From contig CALSFV010000654.1 of the NCBI GenBank assembly GCA_943737045.1, positions 372,001 to 436,000 of the forward strand: a stretch of 64,000 nucleotides of DNA, read 5' to 3'. Made by a program: the position numbers and the translations under genes. This document shows, one piece after another, positions 1-10,011 of the stretch. Within the stretch, counting starts at the first letter, position 1. Every line of letters starts with the position of its first letter. The notes beneath the pieces are model-generated. The model did not search any database, was not told where the DNA came from, and saw only the letters and a program-made list of their open reading frames with translations. This DNA comes from Parapristionchus giblindavisi (lineage: Eukaryota; Nematoda; Chromadorea; Rhabditida; Diplogasteridae).

Positions 1-21
1 ATGAGATAATTCAAGGACAAT

Positions 22-1116
22 TCATCGAAGGTTCGCATTATGTTCTATCATAAAACAAAAGTTTTTGAAATGATGAGGCAAATGTTTCTGAAAATGTTAA
101 TAATTACCTCAAAGATGCATCCGAAGAAGGAAATGGATTCAACTCGAAGATACCTGATCATATAACGGAATTGAGAAGGACTGAAAGGTGATAATTATAA
201 GAGAATTGATTTATTTAGTAACTTAATTATATAACTGACCTAGCAGCAATATTTGCTTCATCAAATACTATCTTCTTGAGGCTACGTACTCCGGTATGAA
301 GAGACTTCAGTACCTGTAAGGCATAAATTTTAGATTGATCTTTGATCTTTGAATCTTTCGTCCGAGAACACTTGGTTTACCGATGTTAAAATCGTTTCTA
401 AATAATTACTCACCTTGTCTGTTATACGACCATGCAAGGTCAAAATAGAAGGAGATGGTGATGAAGAATCATGTAGAACTGAAGGAAGAAGAGAAAGCTG
501 AAAAGATCAGAGATCAATTAATAACATAAAGACTTGTCAATTCACATCCGCTTCTTTGTTGATCTTATTAGTGGCGAACGTTCTGTTAGCACTTGTATTT
601 CTCATTCGAAATGCGTTGAAACGACGAGTGAGAGGATTCTGGAGATAAATGACAGAGAGAAAAATTTATAATAATGACAAATCATATCAACGATTGCTAG
701 CTACATTTCGTTAGAATGGGATAGTCTGTGAAATTTAGAGAAATGAATGGGAACTGAAATATTTTGAAATCTCTGACCTGTCTTGTACTTTTCCTGTTCC
801 ATCCAAAAGTCGATGAAGAACGTCCTGGTCGTTGTTTAATAAGAGAAACAGGAAGAACGGCATTCTTTTTTAGATATTGGGATGAAGAAATTGATTGGGA
901 ATCTTGAATTAACTTAGGGACTGGAGGAACCAATGATTTCGTGTTTACTCTTTTGCCCATAATGAAGGCAATAGACCTCTTCTTCTTCTCTGATGATCTT
1001 TTATCACATGATTCAGATTGAGAACCGGAGGGAGTATCCGGTAATAAGACTGCTGTGGAAGAATCCGGAAACGAACGGGGTTGACGGAACTTCTTGAGAA
1101 ATCGAAGAAGACTCAT
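22..1116 (-). CDS. Hypothetical protein, 6 exons, 242 aa
   Basis: Not recognised. Exons read on the minus strand are 778-1116, 546-638, 414-497, 240-313, 108-180 and 22-87. They splice with GT-AG ends and a continuous frame (phases 0,0,0,2,0) to 243 codons including the stop at 22-24. The first exon is rich in Ser, Lys and Arg, with a basic stretch near residues 40-60 (KKKRS). The later exons are mixed and contain no signal peptide or membrane segment that I can see. The last exon could have a further intron beyond the window edge, so the C-terminus is the least certain part. No domain is visible and no function is proposed. Structure is fairly sure, identity unknown. Confidence 0.6.
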
Positions 1117-1908
1117 GGTGAAGAGAATGGAGACGAAATGGAGAGTAGAGTGAATGGAGTAAGAATGATGGATCCAAGATTGAGTGAAGTGATAGTCGGT
1201 TGTAGACTAAGTTGTAATTGTCCATATTTCATAATCGTCTATTGGGTGTGATTATGGATGTGGTTGAGAAGGAATGACCACTAATACGATTTATAGCCAA
1301 TGGGTAGAACTCGGTAGAGGGAGAGGGATAGGGTGAGATTAAGAAGTCGAAGAAGATTCGCCACAGGTAAAGCTATTAAAAACTGTGTGAGATATCATGA
1401 TACAAGAAATATTATTTGCATTGACAATTCTTATTGAATATAAATAACTACATCTATGAACTCTTTTTTTATAGTAAATACACATAATTGAATTTTTAAA
1501 GATGGAGTCCCACGGATATTTTCTTGAACAAACTATGAAGACAGAACGATAGCAAAAGTTATTCTGTTTACATTAGACAAAAATTATTGTATGCTAATTC
1601 AACATATTGATGGCTGGAAGTATGAATGAATCATGCTTGATGGTGCAGGTAAAGGCGCGAAATTTTGAAAATAGGAAAGTTCGGCAATTGTAAAATTGTA
1701 TTGCTCAACACTTATTGTACGGTTAATTAATTGTCAATGAATTCAGTGAATTCATACATTACTTTCCAAATTAGTAAGCGAGAATCATGATAAAATATTG
1801 CATTCTCATAAAATCATGCTGATTCATAAATGAATTGTTCTTAAAATCCGATGAACTATTTCGGACAATTTCCCTGTCACGGCTTCAGTTTTGTGCTTCG
1901 CTTGAATC
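1117..1908. other. Intergenic, about 790 bp
   Basis: This is the gap between two divergently transcribed genes and holds the presumed promoters of both. It is AT-rich. I see no RNA gene, no repeat structure and no coding-like stretch. Confidence 0.5.
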
Positions 1909-2451
1909 ATGTTTCAGCTTAGGTTTGTGAAATAACGCGATATTTTGTAATGATTCTCGCGAACGACCTAGATCTGAGGGAAGCAAAAGACTAACAATAA
2001 GAAAAGAACTCCTCACTAATTCACTGAAAAGGTATACCGTATTATTCGATATCAATCGCACGATCGCTGTAAGATATTATGTGAAATTTCACATTACCCA
2101 TCAGTTTCTTTCACACAGTGATCTTTCATATGCAAAGGAAATATATGATGCACGCTGCAGCGTTGCGCAATTACAAAACTCGTCCGGGCTGTACAATGAA
2201 AAACACTAGTAAAGTTGTCATTCAGGGAACTTGCCCATGATTACTTCAGTATCTTCTGCAAAAACGCCGATAGTCTTGATACAGTCAAGAAAGAGGTTAT
2301 TTATTTATTTATTCTTCGATGTTTTAAAAAAATATTTTATGTTTTTTTTGTTTACTTACTTGTTAATTTTAATATAACAAAACAGCAACTCCAGGAAGAC
2401 TTGAAAAAGAAAAGAAGAATATTTGCAGACATCAATGATCTTCGAGAATAA
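1909..2451 (+). CDS. Small coiled-coil-like protein, 4 exons, 73 aa
   Basis: Not recognised. Best model: exons 1909-1922, 2119-2190, 2226-2295 and 2386-2451, in frame throughout, with TAA at 2449-2451. The product is a short, charged, helix-prone protein with a basic-acidic C-terminal third (KKEQLQEDLKKKRR) that looks coiled-coil-forming. The second intron is only 35 nt and starts GTACAATG, which is short even for a nematode. The first exon (14 nt) is the weakest part. A cTTCAG acceptor lies about 20 nt upstream of the ATG and could be a trans-splice site. The gene converges on the lipase gene and ends 225 bp before a tRNA gene. Confidence 0.45.
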
Positions 2452-2675
2452 GAACAAAACGATTAGTTATTTGTAGATTATATCGGGAAGGTATTATTGT
2501 TTCGATAGTAAATCTATCATTGGCAATAAAACGTACAGATGTGCTTTATTATTACTGTTAAAATAATGTTTACCCAACTTGAACGTTTCGAAAGTATATG
2601 ATAAATCCTGACTAAGAAAAATGCACCGGGTTAACACTCATGAAGAAAACAACTAAAATTTCCGAAAAACATTTC

Positions 2676-2747
2676 TGGAGGCATGGGGAATTGAACCCCA
2701 GCCCTCTCGCATGCTAAGCGAGCGCTCTACCACTGAGCTATGCCCCC
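2676..2747 (-). tRNA. tRNA-Ala (AGC)
   Basis: A full 72 nt cloverleaf reads on the minus strand. The 7 bp acceptor stem GGGGGCA pairs with TGCCTCC, followed by discriminator A. The D arm starts TAGCTCAGTGG (A box). The anticodon stem CTCGC/GCGAG holds loop TTAGCAT with anticodon AGC. The T arm contains GGTTCAATTCC (B box). A TTTTT run follows within about 12 nt and fits a Pol III terminator. An identical tRNA lies at 6113-6184 inside the lipase gene. Confidence 0.95.
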
Positions 2748-2855
2748 AAGTGCTTCACGACACTTAATACTCTCTGACATGACATTATCTAGGTACAATC
2801 AAGGTCGCAATTGCTTTATCATCTACGACTCTTATATTTACATAAAAACATAATA

Positions 2856-4069
2856 TTATCCACGAAGAACATTCGTTTCGTGATCTTTGATCTCTTGAAT
2901 AATGTCTGAGTATATTTCCTTGGCTGCCCGTAGACCGTAGACAAAGTCGATATGATTGAAATCAGTGAGGTTTCTTCTCATTACCAAAGAACTCGATGGA
3001 AGCGTATCCATCAATTTCTCAATTTGTGTATATTACTACTAATAAATATAAGAGAGGAATCGCGAGAAAATCGACCGTTTCGGAGGGTCCGCGGACATAG
3101 AAAATTCGACCCCCTGAAAAATTCAGAATAAGTACTTTGAACGATGCTCTATCGAACTGCGTTTTCCGAATTTGCATATCTGCTCTCATTTTCGAGTAGC
3201 GGTAGGTCAAAGTTGGCAGGTACGGTTTTTTTGGCTCGAGTGTGCGTCAGAAAAATGATCATAACTCCGTTCAAAATAATGATAGACACTTTTTCAAAAA
3301 AAACATCGAAAGAGGAGATCTTGCGCAACATTTACCAGTTGATGACGTCATTTTTCGACCATGCGCCGGTGCTGGGCGGTCGGTTTTATGAAAAAGTGAC
3401 GTAACTTTCCTAATCGGAAAAAGTGCACTTTTCTTCTATGCGCGTTTTGTTGCACCCATATGTGTCTAAAAATGACCCAAGTTTCAGAGGATTTCCGAAT
3501 TGGAAAAAAAAAAAGCGTTGATTTTAGTGACGCGACCTCGGCTTATTCCTTTATTTAGTGACGCGACCTCGGCTTATTCCTTTATCAAGAAACAGCAAAG
3601 GAGCTAAAATGACTCAAAAACATCCGAAAAAACATTGCGAGCTCAAAATACCCATATATGACAGTTATATGAAACACAAAATCACCAAGTTCCGAAAAAA
3701 TTGGAAAAAACCGTATTTTGCTTTTCCACGTGGAAAAAACGTTTCAGTAATGTTAATTAATCTTTATAATATTTCTTATAATGTTTTTGAACATTTATAT
3801 TTTTGGAAGTGAAGGCCTACCTGCTCTTAGAGCCGAGATATCCGCCATCGAAATTACACGCGCGCGCCCCAACTCCGCGCGACTGCTCATCATCCGCTCT
3901 CTCACTCCCACACGCTCTTTCGTGAACAGACAGGGAGAGAAAAAAAGGAGAAGGGAGACTAACATCTGACAACTACCCGAAATGGAGATGTTAGAAAACT
4001 CTGAGCGAACAGAGTTGCATTTGAACAACAAAGAACGAGTGTGAGCCCCCCCCCCCCCCCCAAACCTTC

Positions 4070-4139
<70 letters not shown>

Positions 4140-7100
4140 AAGGAATGATGAAGTACAATGTCAAAACTAATGTTAGATAAGATACATTTATTAGAGAAAT
4201 CAGTCATAATTGAAAACAATTAACATTGAAATAACATATTACAAAGAGAAATGGATGACAAACGGATGTTTTAAGGATGTTTTTAGTTTAGTGATCGAAT
4301 GAGACAGAGACAAATTATATGTGTGGTGGATTAACAATAATTTATAGTAGATTCCTAGCAGTGCTAGGGGGATCCATAAATTGTTTTACTTGCGAGCGTT
4401 TTATACTTATGTGCGGGAAGAGCATTTCGCTTGCGCGCCCATCCGCCTCTATTACCCTTTGAGAAGAGATGTTTTTTTTCATCGTACCAATCCTGATTGA
4501 TCGTTGACCTGCCTTACCTCCATTCTTCAACATGGTTGTGGTTCCACTCATTGTGACACTACTTCTCCTGGGTGTCATTCCTGCTAGGAGAAGGATCCAC
4601 GAACTTCTGTTCCAAGGGGCGGTGGGAGAGAGTGAGCTTACCGACCGTTCGCGATGAAGAAAATGAACGTGAATGAAGAGATGAAGAGAGAAGAGATGTG
4701 TTGCCATAAAATGAACGTTTTCCAGCTCAGAATGACTCAAAACAACTTGTTTCATCATTCTTAGCACGAAAAATACCGTGGAACACGTTTTTTGTGTCTG
4801 TAAAAATCAGCAAAAGATTTGGATCGAACCGGGGTTCGAACCCGCTCAGTGTTTTTAGAGTGGTACCTCTTTACCTCGACGTCTCGAATGATTTTGCTTA
4901 TTTTATTTATTTATTTATCGTAGTTCGCTCAGAGTTTTCTAACATCTCCATTTCGTGTAGTTGTCAGATGTTAGTCTCCCTTCTCCTTTTTTTCTCTCCC
5001 TGTCTGTTCACGAAAGAGCGTGTGGGAGTGAGAGAGCGGATGATGAGCAGTCGCGCGGAGTTGGGGCGCGCGCGTGTAATTTCGATGGCGGATATCTCGG
5101 CTCTAAGAGCAGGTAGGCCTTCACTTCCAAAAATATAAATGTTCAAAAACATTATAAGAAATATTATAAAGATTAATTAACATTACTGAAACGTTTTTTC
5201 CACGTGGAAAAGCAAAATACGGTTTTTTCCAATTTTTTCGGAACTTGGTGATTTTGTGTTTCATATAACTGTCATATATGGGTATTTTGAGCTCGCAATG
5301 TTTTTTCGGATGTTTTTGAGTCATTTTAGCTCCTTTGCTGTTTCTTGATAAAGGAATAAGCCGAGGTCGCGTCACTAAATAAAGGAATAAGCCGAGGTCG
5401 CGTCACTAAAATCAACGCTTTTTTTTTTTCCAATTCGGAAATCCTCTGAAACTTGGGTCATTTTTAGACACATATGGGTGCAACAAAACGCGCATAGAAG
5501 AAAAGTGCACTTTTTCCGATTAGGAAAGTTACGTCACTTTTTCATAAAACCGACCGCCCAGCACCGGCGCATGGTCGAAAAATGACGTCATCAACTGGTA
5601 AATGTTGCGCAAGATCTCCTCTTTCGATGCTTTTTTTGAAAAAGTGTCTATCATTATTTTGAACGGAGTTATGATCATTTTTCTGACGCACACTCGAGCC
5701 AAAAAAACCGTACCTGCCAACTTTGACCTACCGCTACTCGAAAATGAGAGCAGATATGCAAATTCGGAAAACGCAGTTCGATAGAGCATCGTTCAAAGTA
5801 CTTATTCTGAATTTTTCAGGGGGTCGAATTTTCTATGTCCGGGGGGTGGTCGAACCTCTGGCGATTCCTCTCATAAATAATAAATACATTAATTATGAAT
5901 ACATTACTTGAATATGAATATAAAATAATAATATAATATTCAAGATAAATAACACGTTTTTAGGGTATGTTATATATTTCAAAAGTTGGTATTATACCTG
6001 AACATCATCCGTATCAGCTAACCAATCATTTGAACTATAATATAAATAAGTAGGGACGTTGACCTTCGAGTAATCGTACAATGGAGGAGTTTTCTGAAAA
6101 GCAAAAAGGTTCTGGAGGCATGGGGAATTGAACCCCAGCCCTCTCGCATGCTAAGCGAGCGCTCTACCACTGAGCTATGCCCCCACACGTTTCGTTACAT
6201 CCACGAGCTAATCACATAGGCGGAAAAGCTCCGTATATTAAACTCGTTTTGTTCCACATTCGAACCTGCTTATGCACTTTCACACATTCCTAGCAGGTTA
6301 GGTGGACCAGAGCTATTTCGTGATAGACTAAGGATGTGAATTTGATACCGTACTTGACCATAGTATTGTTCGTTCTTGATATCACTACCATAATTGTACA
6401 TCTGTGCGAGACCAGATCTGGTCATTTGTGCCCAGTGAAGAATATTTTGTGTAGACGTCCCTGCTGGAGTATGAGAGAGATAAGCAGCCAGGCGGGTCTA
6501 AAATGATAATTGACAGAATATGACCACTGTCCAAAGATCAAAGATCAAACTGACTCGATTGAGTTGATTTGTATTAGGTCCAACAAGAGCAAATAAAAGA
6601 TTAGCACATAGAGGATTGGTGAAAGAAGACGCTCCACAAGCAGCTCTAAAACAATAACAGTATATTTACTATTATTATACTTTTTAGAAATATATACGTC
6701 AAAAAAATTATAAAGATTAACCTGGTAAGAAATTGAATGATGAACGATGAAGGAAGAAACTCTTCCTCTCCCAAGAGTTTGATGAACAACTGCAAAGATC
6801 AAAGATCAGAACACAATATAGAAAGATCAAAGATCAAACCTCAATCTCTGGAAGAAGTTCCTTTCCAATGGTTACTATCGATCCTTTAGATGAACTTACC
6901 GTACCCACTGGAGCTAGGGCGAAAAACTTCTTGATCTAAAATCCATACCACTATATTATCATCAAAAAATTTGCAAAAATATTGCCTACATTTGGAAGTG
7001 AATTGACCTACATATAGTCAAACAGATGCGTTACCTTTTTTGAGAAAGTAGGATCTCGAGACAGTCTAGCAAACATCATCATCGTTCCCTGAATCAAAAT

Positions 7101-8443
7101 TGGCGATTTTCAAAAAAAGGGGGCGGAGCCAAGAAAGCATAATATCTTACTTGTGAATATGCGGAATAATATAACCAGGGCTGTCCAGTCACTTGTAGCA
7201 CTCTATCAATCATAGCTTCGAGATCATACTGTGCCATCTCATCGAATCTAAATCGATTAAACAAAAGTGGGCGTGGTCTTGCGTCGTTGCCGCGCACTCA
7301 CGAAAATCGCCAGTACTCCTTATTGTTGACGGTAGCGTTGAGATGGCCACGAGAGTACACGTTGCCGCGCACATTGCCCATGAAGACGTCGAAACCGGCG
7401 TCAGCCATCATGAACCCTGAGTTTTAGATCAGAATGAATATCACTTACAAGAATCCAGAAAGATGGATGCACAATAAAAGAAAAGTATTTTTGAGGATTT
7501 AAGAAGTAATTGATTGAAATGATAATACCAAGTGATTGTTCAGGTAGATTGAGTACCCAATCAGCTGATGTAGCTAATAGACCGTGTTGGAGAAACACAA
7601 TAGGACGAGGTTTTGATGACGGCACTTCTGCAAAAAATATAGGAGCTTAAAATGATATATCTTCGTATTTTAATATTTACCTAGACATTTGACATATTTG
7701 GCTCAAACAGAAGCTACAAGATAATGGAATAGTGGATGAACCATTTCTATAATATGATTGTTGCTTTGATCTTTGATCTCTTACCTTTTCGTCCAAAGGG
7801 AATGCGATGAATAGTAAGAATATAACCATCTTTCGTATGGGCTTCGATACTTTGTACGGGATATCCAGCAGATGTAATCAGATCGACCTCAAATCGGTAC
7901 TTATGAATATTTTCCCTATTTATGATAATTTGAATTTCTGTAAAAAATCTATTGATCATTGTAATTAGAGATGGCACAACACATTTCTCTCACATTCGAT
8001 GTATATTTCAGTCCCCGAATAACATATTCGCAATACCGAAGCATGGTATGTTCTCTACAACCGTTCTCTACTCATTGACCCTTCTAAATGTCACGTACAC
8101 AATCGTCTACGTGACAATCCATACATAGAACACACAATGAGATAGTGATAGAGTGGAGAGATAGATCGACCATCTCTTCTTTTATGATCTCATGACCTTA
8201 TAATGCAATGAACGATCAAATCTCATTCAAGGGTAAGACCAATAATCTATCAACTACAGTAACCCTAGACAAGCTGAATAAATCATGTCTCTATCAATTA
8301 CTAATTGATTTACAATAGGCTATGCATCTACACTATCGGAAATGATCAATCAATAATGGACTTACCGTACTCATTGTTTCTTCAGGAATTCTCGGCTCGC
8401 ACAGTGTACTCGGGAGTAGAATCGCGAAAAGGGCACAAAACAT
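2856..8443 (-). CDS. Secreted acid lipase (LIPL / gastric-lysosomal lipase family), 12 exons, 415 aa
   Basis: An alpha/beta-hydrolase that should hydrolyse triglycerides or sterol esters in the secretory or lysosomal lumen. Exons (minus): 8371-8443, 7785-7937, 7529-7627, 7302-7416, 7151-7247, 7035-7088, 6840-6935, 6722-6789, 6555-6645, 6354-6497, 5998-6093, 2856-3017, in frame throughout. Visible parts: signal peptide (residues 1-15), partial AB-hydrolase lipase region with DGYIL, oxyanion motif HGLL (90-93), RGN (about 124), nucleophile elbow AYSQG (Ser178; the family usually has GHSQG), Asp353 in SSNDWLAD and His384 in FNHIDF. Length is normal for the family. Intron 10 contains a tRNA-Ala and the last intron a 2.8 kb fold-back transposon, leaving the catalytic His exon isolated 3 kb downstream. 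The acceptor of that last exon (AATTGAG) is weak, so correct splicing is not certain. Confidence 0.88.
4074..4137. repeat. (CT)n microsatellite in transposon copy 1
   Basis: About 32 CT dinucleotides lie next to a 16 nt poly(C) run. The matching tract in copy 2 (about 41563-41592) is roughly half as long, as expected of slippage after transposition. Confidence 0.95.
4799..4895 (-). repeat. tRNA-derived SINE-like segment in transposon centre
   Basis: On the minus strand a strong B-box (GGTTCGAACCC) is followed by a 20 nt tail, ATCTTTTGCTGATTTTTACA (4799-4818), which is also found in the HEATR5 intron element at 60821-60840. No complete cloverleaf forms. The same segment is present in transposon copy 2, with the tail at 42253-42272. 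Confidence 0.5.
6113..6184 (-). tRNA. tRNA-Ala (AGC), inside lipase intron 10
   Basis: Identical in all 72 nt to the gene at 2676-2747: same AGC anticodon loop, A and B boxes and acceptor stem. It lies within the intron between lipase exons 6354-6497 and 5998-6093, on the same strand. The downstream TTTTT that would end Pol III transcription is part of the pyrimidine tract before the exon at 6093. Confidence 0.95.
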
Positions 8444-10011
8444 GATTATTGATTGATTGGTTAGTCGATTGAGTGGTTGGTTAGTCTAAAAAGGAGTAAA
8501 TTGTCTTGAAAATCACAGAAAATAAAGTATAAATAAGGTAAGGAAATGAGTATTCTCCGAGTGAACAATAAGATGAGTAATACATTGAGGGTAATTGAGG
8601 ATTCACAGGGACCGACAATAACAATAATAATCAGTCGATGCGTCATTGATGAGAATCAACGGAAGTGATACGTTTCAGAGAGAATACGAAACTAGAAACA
8701 TATAATGATACACAATATATCATAAACCAATCTCAAGACTCTAAAGATATAACTTTCAAGTTTTGAGTTCTTTTCACATTAGGTGAAAGTACAAATATCC
8801 AAAAAATCAACTTTTACTAAAAAGGTAGAAAAGTGGAACTGAGAAGTAGAATACTATGAGAAAAATGACAATTTACCTATTGACAATCTGAACAAGAATG
8901 AAATAATAAAAGAAAGAGATAAGAAAATAAGAAGAAGTAGGGGTCTTCCCATCCGATTGTAATCCCTTCCTTCTCTCAATAATGTTCCTTCTCCTCTTTC
9001 CTCTGGCTATTACACGTGATAGATAGATCAATAAGACTGATGAGTCAGGTAAATGTTCATTGGGTTTTGGATCTTCAGAAGGGACCCTTCACTACTCAAA
9101 ACTTCTCAAAATGAAAATCATTGAACAAGAGTAGATTGACCATAGTCAAAAAATGTGTACCCAGTGCTTTCAATATTGTTATATCAATTGAATATCGTTG
9201 AAATTTGTAAACTAACTCGAGTAAAATCTATATTTCTCTTTAAAAAATATAAGAAATTAAAATTGGCGTATCCGTACATATGTCAAGCTTTCTATTACTT
9301 CTGAAACCTATATCAAGCATTCATCTATACTGTATTTGATTGGTCAGAGCTTACAAATTGTAACAATTAAAACTTATTGTAATATTTGTCTCTAAGGTGA
9401 CTATCCATATCGTGTTCTAGTAATATAAACACTAATCACTTTAACAACAATTGATCGTATCTGTTATACCCATTATGTGATTCGATACGCAAGATTAGCA
9501 AAGCAAACGATTTTATTATATCTCAAATATACATTTTGCTATAGTTCACAAGAGAAAATGAAATGACAGGGCAGTAATCGATCGATTAAGGTTGAATTAT
9601 AGCGAAAGAAGCCGCATTTAGACATCGTCTAGTGGGGGATACTGTAGCAAGGAATCATAATTGAAAGACAATCAAGGTAAATAATCGATAATCAGTACAT
9701 ACAATTGATACTCATAGAGCATATATGAAGGGGAAATACGCGATAAAAGATGATAATCTACTTGTAGCACTATATTTACATGTATAAGTGTGATGCAGTG
9801 AAAGGAATCTTTGGCATAATTCAGATAAAATCGATCTGAGCGAAATAATGCAGAAAGTTAGTAAGGAACATGAAAGCGATGTATGAAAAACAAGTAAAGC
9901 TATTTTACTGTATACCGATATGTAAGGGAATAATGTACATATTTGGACAATCAACATGAATCAGGGTCTACCGTGATCAAGTGGGCGGGGCCTGCACGAT
10001 CAGTGCGCGAC
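8444..10011. other. Intergenic, about 1.57 kb
   Basis: This stretch lies between the lipase start and the ChaC stop (both minus strand) and should include the lipase promoter. It is AT-rich, with scattered TTGATTGATT and TACGGTA-type words. I see no coding exon, tRNA or clear transposon. The open frames at 8461-8646 and 9712-9957 are low-complexity and are not called as genes. Confidence 0.45.

Larger units (their letters stand above)
3052..5872. mobile_element. Fold-back transposon, copy 1 (about 2.8 kb)
   Basis: Two inverted arms of about 0.95 kb (3052-4011 and 4923-5872) flank a 0.9 kb centre. The tips read GAGAGGAATCGC inward from both sides and the insertion is in TA-rich sequence. The outermost 45 bp of the two arms differ (the left has a GTCCGCGG block, the right a GGGGGGTGG block). 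Each arm carries a 27 bp direct duplication containing GACGCGACCTCGGC (left arm 3524-3583). The centre holds C16 (4046-4061), (CT)n (4074-4137) and a minus-strand reading frame at 4342-4767. That frame is disrupted in copy 2, so it is probably not coding. No transposase is visible, so this is presumably a non-autonomous DNA element. It sits wholly inside the last intron of the lipase gene. A near-identical copy lies at 40539-43325. Confidence 0.9.

Noticed and set aside
3144..3404. Repeated short reading frames in the fold-back transposon arms (also at 5529, 40631, 42982)
   Set aside because: They recur only because the arms are copies, are open on both strands, and show no protein motif.
4342..4767. 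141-codon frame in the centre of transposon copy 1
   Set aside because: In copy 2 a homopolymer change truncates it, and no transposase motif is present.
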